From Paracoccaceae bacterium (GTDB lineage: Bacteria > Pseudomonadota > Alphaproteobacteria > Rhodobacterales > Rhodobacteraceae), in NCBI GenBank assembly GCA_018647275.1, contig JABGTH010000178.1, positions 1 to 6,963 of the forward strand: a stretch of 6,963 bases of DNA, in the 5' to 3' direction. The position numbers were made by a program, and so were the translations under genes. The notes beneath the pieces were generated by a model, which was not told where the DNA came from, made no database searches, and saw only the letters and a list, made by a program, of their open reading frames with translations. Shown here one piece after another: positions 5,664-6,963 of the stretch; position 1 is the first letter of the stretch; each line of letters begins with the position of its first letter.

Positions 5664-6804
5664 TTAGGATGGCATATTTGGGAAGTAATCTTCGCAATCG
5701 CCTTCGCGGTACACATCCGCGGTACAGCAGTGCAGACCACCGCCAAATGCATAAGCATCGCGCAATTCCACCTCGATCACATTCATACCTAACTTATCCA
5801 TTTGCTCGGCCTGATAGACCTCAGATTTCTCCACACAAACCGTTTTCGGATCTAGTACCAAAACGTTCATAGACAACCATGTTGATGAATAGCAAAGCGC
5901 TGGTGGGGCGTTGTGCGCAGGCTGCGCTGCATCCACGATTTCCCAACCGTTGTCATTGTACATCTTACGCTGCTCTTCTGGTAGGCGGCGCTGCGGGTTG
6001 TTCAGTATCAAACCAGGGCGCAAAGGCGTAAAGGTCGCATCAATGTGGATTGGATACGGGTCGCCAGGGAAGTTCACAGTGTGAACGCGGTGATCAGGGA
6101 AGTGACGGCGCAACCACTCGATCCCTTTAAGGTTCGTGGTAAACCCATGCTGCACGACCAAGTCACGGCCAAAACGCAAAACGTCAGCGGCATCAAATAA
6201 TGGTTCTTCTTCGGTGGTCACAAAGAACTTTTCTTCAGCCCACTTCAGACGCTGCGTATCGCCAATTTTATCGCTTAGATAATCTGGGTGATAGTCTTCG
6301 TTAGTCAGGCGCGGCTTTGGCGCAGCTTCGTGACGGAATTTTGGATCGTCTTCAAAATACTGCTTTAACAATGGACGATAGTTTAGGTATTCGAACCAAC
6401 GGCAACGATAAGACATTGTCGCTTCCAGCATTTCAGAACCGACAGTCAACAATACATCACGCGGTGGCATGCAGCCAAACTGGCTTTCGGTGTGAAAGTC
6501 AGGTGTCGTTACACTTTGGGAATGATCGATGCTATCTGGGCGATCAACGCGTACGCCGCGCTTGGTCAACATGTCAGCAAAGTTGTCGAGCAACTCATTC
6601 GCACGATCGATGGTTTCTTGTGGACGGCGGCCCCATTGGCCACGCATGTCACTGTCTTCGGGAACCTTCGCGTCTAACGCTGGTTCTTCTGGTGGAATGT
6701 GGCAATCGTCAGCGCGGCCTACGATCACGTGATGTAATGGATCCCATTCGTTCCAGCTGTTAACGACGGTTTTTTTTGGCGGGGTTTTGCGATGTATCTC
6801 TCAT
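5664..6804 (-). CDS. Glycine amidinotransferase-family enzyme, start out of frame
   Basis: This enzyme family moves an amidino group from L-arginine to an amine through a covalent Cys intermediate; with glycine it makes guanidinoacetate and ornithine in the cytoplasm. The sequence resembles mammalian arginine:glycine amidinotransferase throughout: VVNSWNEWDPL near the N-terminus, then IVGRA, TPDF, EATMSYRCRWFEY, FDAADVLRFGRD, NLKGIEWLRRH, PIHIDATF, TWLSMNVL and GGGLHC. The catalytic triad is present: Asp204, His253 and Cys359, counted in a repaired 379-residue protein. Asp-to-His spacing is 49, as in the human enzyme. The intact frame covers 5664 to about 6800 and includes no ATG, GTG or TTG before the conserved NSWNEWDP motif; a GTG at 6728 lies inside that conserved region and is an unlikely start. 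The likely ATG (6802-6804) reads MRDTSQNPAKK and then enters an A8 tract one base out of frame, ending at a TAA (6760-6762). The acceptor amine could be glycine or another amine; this cannot be decided here. It follows moeA on the same strand after 75 bases. Confidence 0.88.
6770..6777 (-). other. A8 tract that breaks the amidinotransferase reading frame
   Basis: Eight A residues on the minus strand (T8 on the plus) separate the ATG-led leader peptide from the enzyme frame. With seven As the two frames join as NPAKKTVVNSW. As written, the ATG frame ends after 14 residues. Restoration needs the loss of one A (or gain of two) or a +1 ribosomal shift; a -1 shift at A-AAA-AAC would not do it. Possible explanations are a homopolymer sequencing error, a true frameshift, or RNA polymerase slippage on the A-tract. 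Confidence 0.75.
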
Positions 6805-6879
6805 CCAAACTTCGTAGACACACAACTGCGATCAAGCAAGGCTGCAAACGACCCTCTGGCGGCTTAAAAGCGACCCGTA

Positions 6880-6963
6880 TTACAGGCCAAAACTTCCAAA
6901 GGGAACGTAACGCACAAGGTCGCCCTTGTTGATTTGCTGCGCATCCTCAGCCAATTCGACAAA
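6880..6963 (-). CDS. moeA: Molybdopterin molybdenumtransferase MoeA, C-terminal end only
   Basis: Only the last 27 residues and a TAA stop are visible; the gene enters from the right edge. The tail FVELAEDAQQINKGDLVRYV followed by PFGSFGL resembles the C-terminal beta-barrel end of MoeA, in which a hydrophobic strand, an acidic residue run, a G-D/E-x-V strand and a closing PF segment occur in this order. MoeA inserts molybdate into molybdopterin in molybdenum cofactor synthesis. With so few residues another protein with a similar end cannot be excluded. The following gene starts 75 bases downstream on the same strand, with no clear intrinsic terminator between them, so co-transcription is possible. 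Confidence 0.6.
   Translation of the reverse strand, partial: FVELAEDAQQINKGDLVRYVPFGSFGL

Noticed and set aside
5664..6728. Amidinotransferase starting at the GTG at 6728
   Set aside because: The conserved NSWNEWDPL segment lies upstream of this GTG in the same frame, and no ribosome site precedes it, so the start must be further upstream.
6760..6804. -1 ribosomal frameshift at the A-AAA-AAC slippery run
   Set aside because: The enzyme frame is +1 relative to the ATG frame, so a -1 shift would not join them.
1..6963. CRISPR array, tRNA, rRNA, transposon ends, toxin-antitoxin or defence genes
   Set aside because: No regularly spaced repeats, cloverleaf, transposase or related protein motif was seen on either strand.

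Overview
The window looks like chromosomal DNA from an alphaproteobacterium of the Rhodobacteraceae (roseobacter type) with a middling GC content. Three things suggest this: the sequences of the electron-transfer flavoprotein:ubiquinone oxidoreductase (ETF-QO) and GreA; a secreted TPR protein downstream of ETF-QO; and a broken copy of a small exported protein that I recall from roseobacter genomes as 'aggregation factor core'. This placement is by recognition only, without a database search.

Layout from left to right. (1) Positions 1-1355, minus strand: an exported TPR-repeat protein that runs off the left edge. (2) 1356-1517: spacer with a clear intrinsic terminator for ETF-QO. (3) 1518-3167, minus: complete ETF-QO. 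(4) 3168-3531: a 364-base divergent intergenic region with no convincing gene. It holds a possible ETF-QO promoter, a cluster of direct and inverted repeats, and a terminator-like hairpin immediately before greA. (5) 3532-4002 and 4018-5037, plus: greA, then 15 bases later an uncharacterised two-helix membrane protein, probably one operon. (6) 5070-5557, minus: a decayed small exported protein gene with no start codon, a frame slip in a poly-A tract and three in-frame stops. (7) 5621-5654: a strong hairpin just after the next gene. (8) 5664-6804, minus: a glycine amidinotransferase-family enzyme whose whole catalytic domain is intact, but whose natural start is out of frame because of an eight-A tract. 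(9) 6880-6963, minus: the last 27 residues of what is probably MoeA.

The genes do not form one pathway. ETF-QO feeds electrons from flavoprotein dehydrogenases into the quinone pool, GreA rescues backtracked RNA polymerase, and the amidinotransferase would move an amidino group from arginine to an amine. No CRISPR array, transposase, tRNA, rRNA or defence system is visible.

The items most worth a second look are the A8 frame break in the amidinotransferase, the single-frame pseudogene beside it (also with a poly-A lesion at its 5' end), the orphan terminator-like hairpin in the greA leader, and the uncharacterised membrane protein next to greA.
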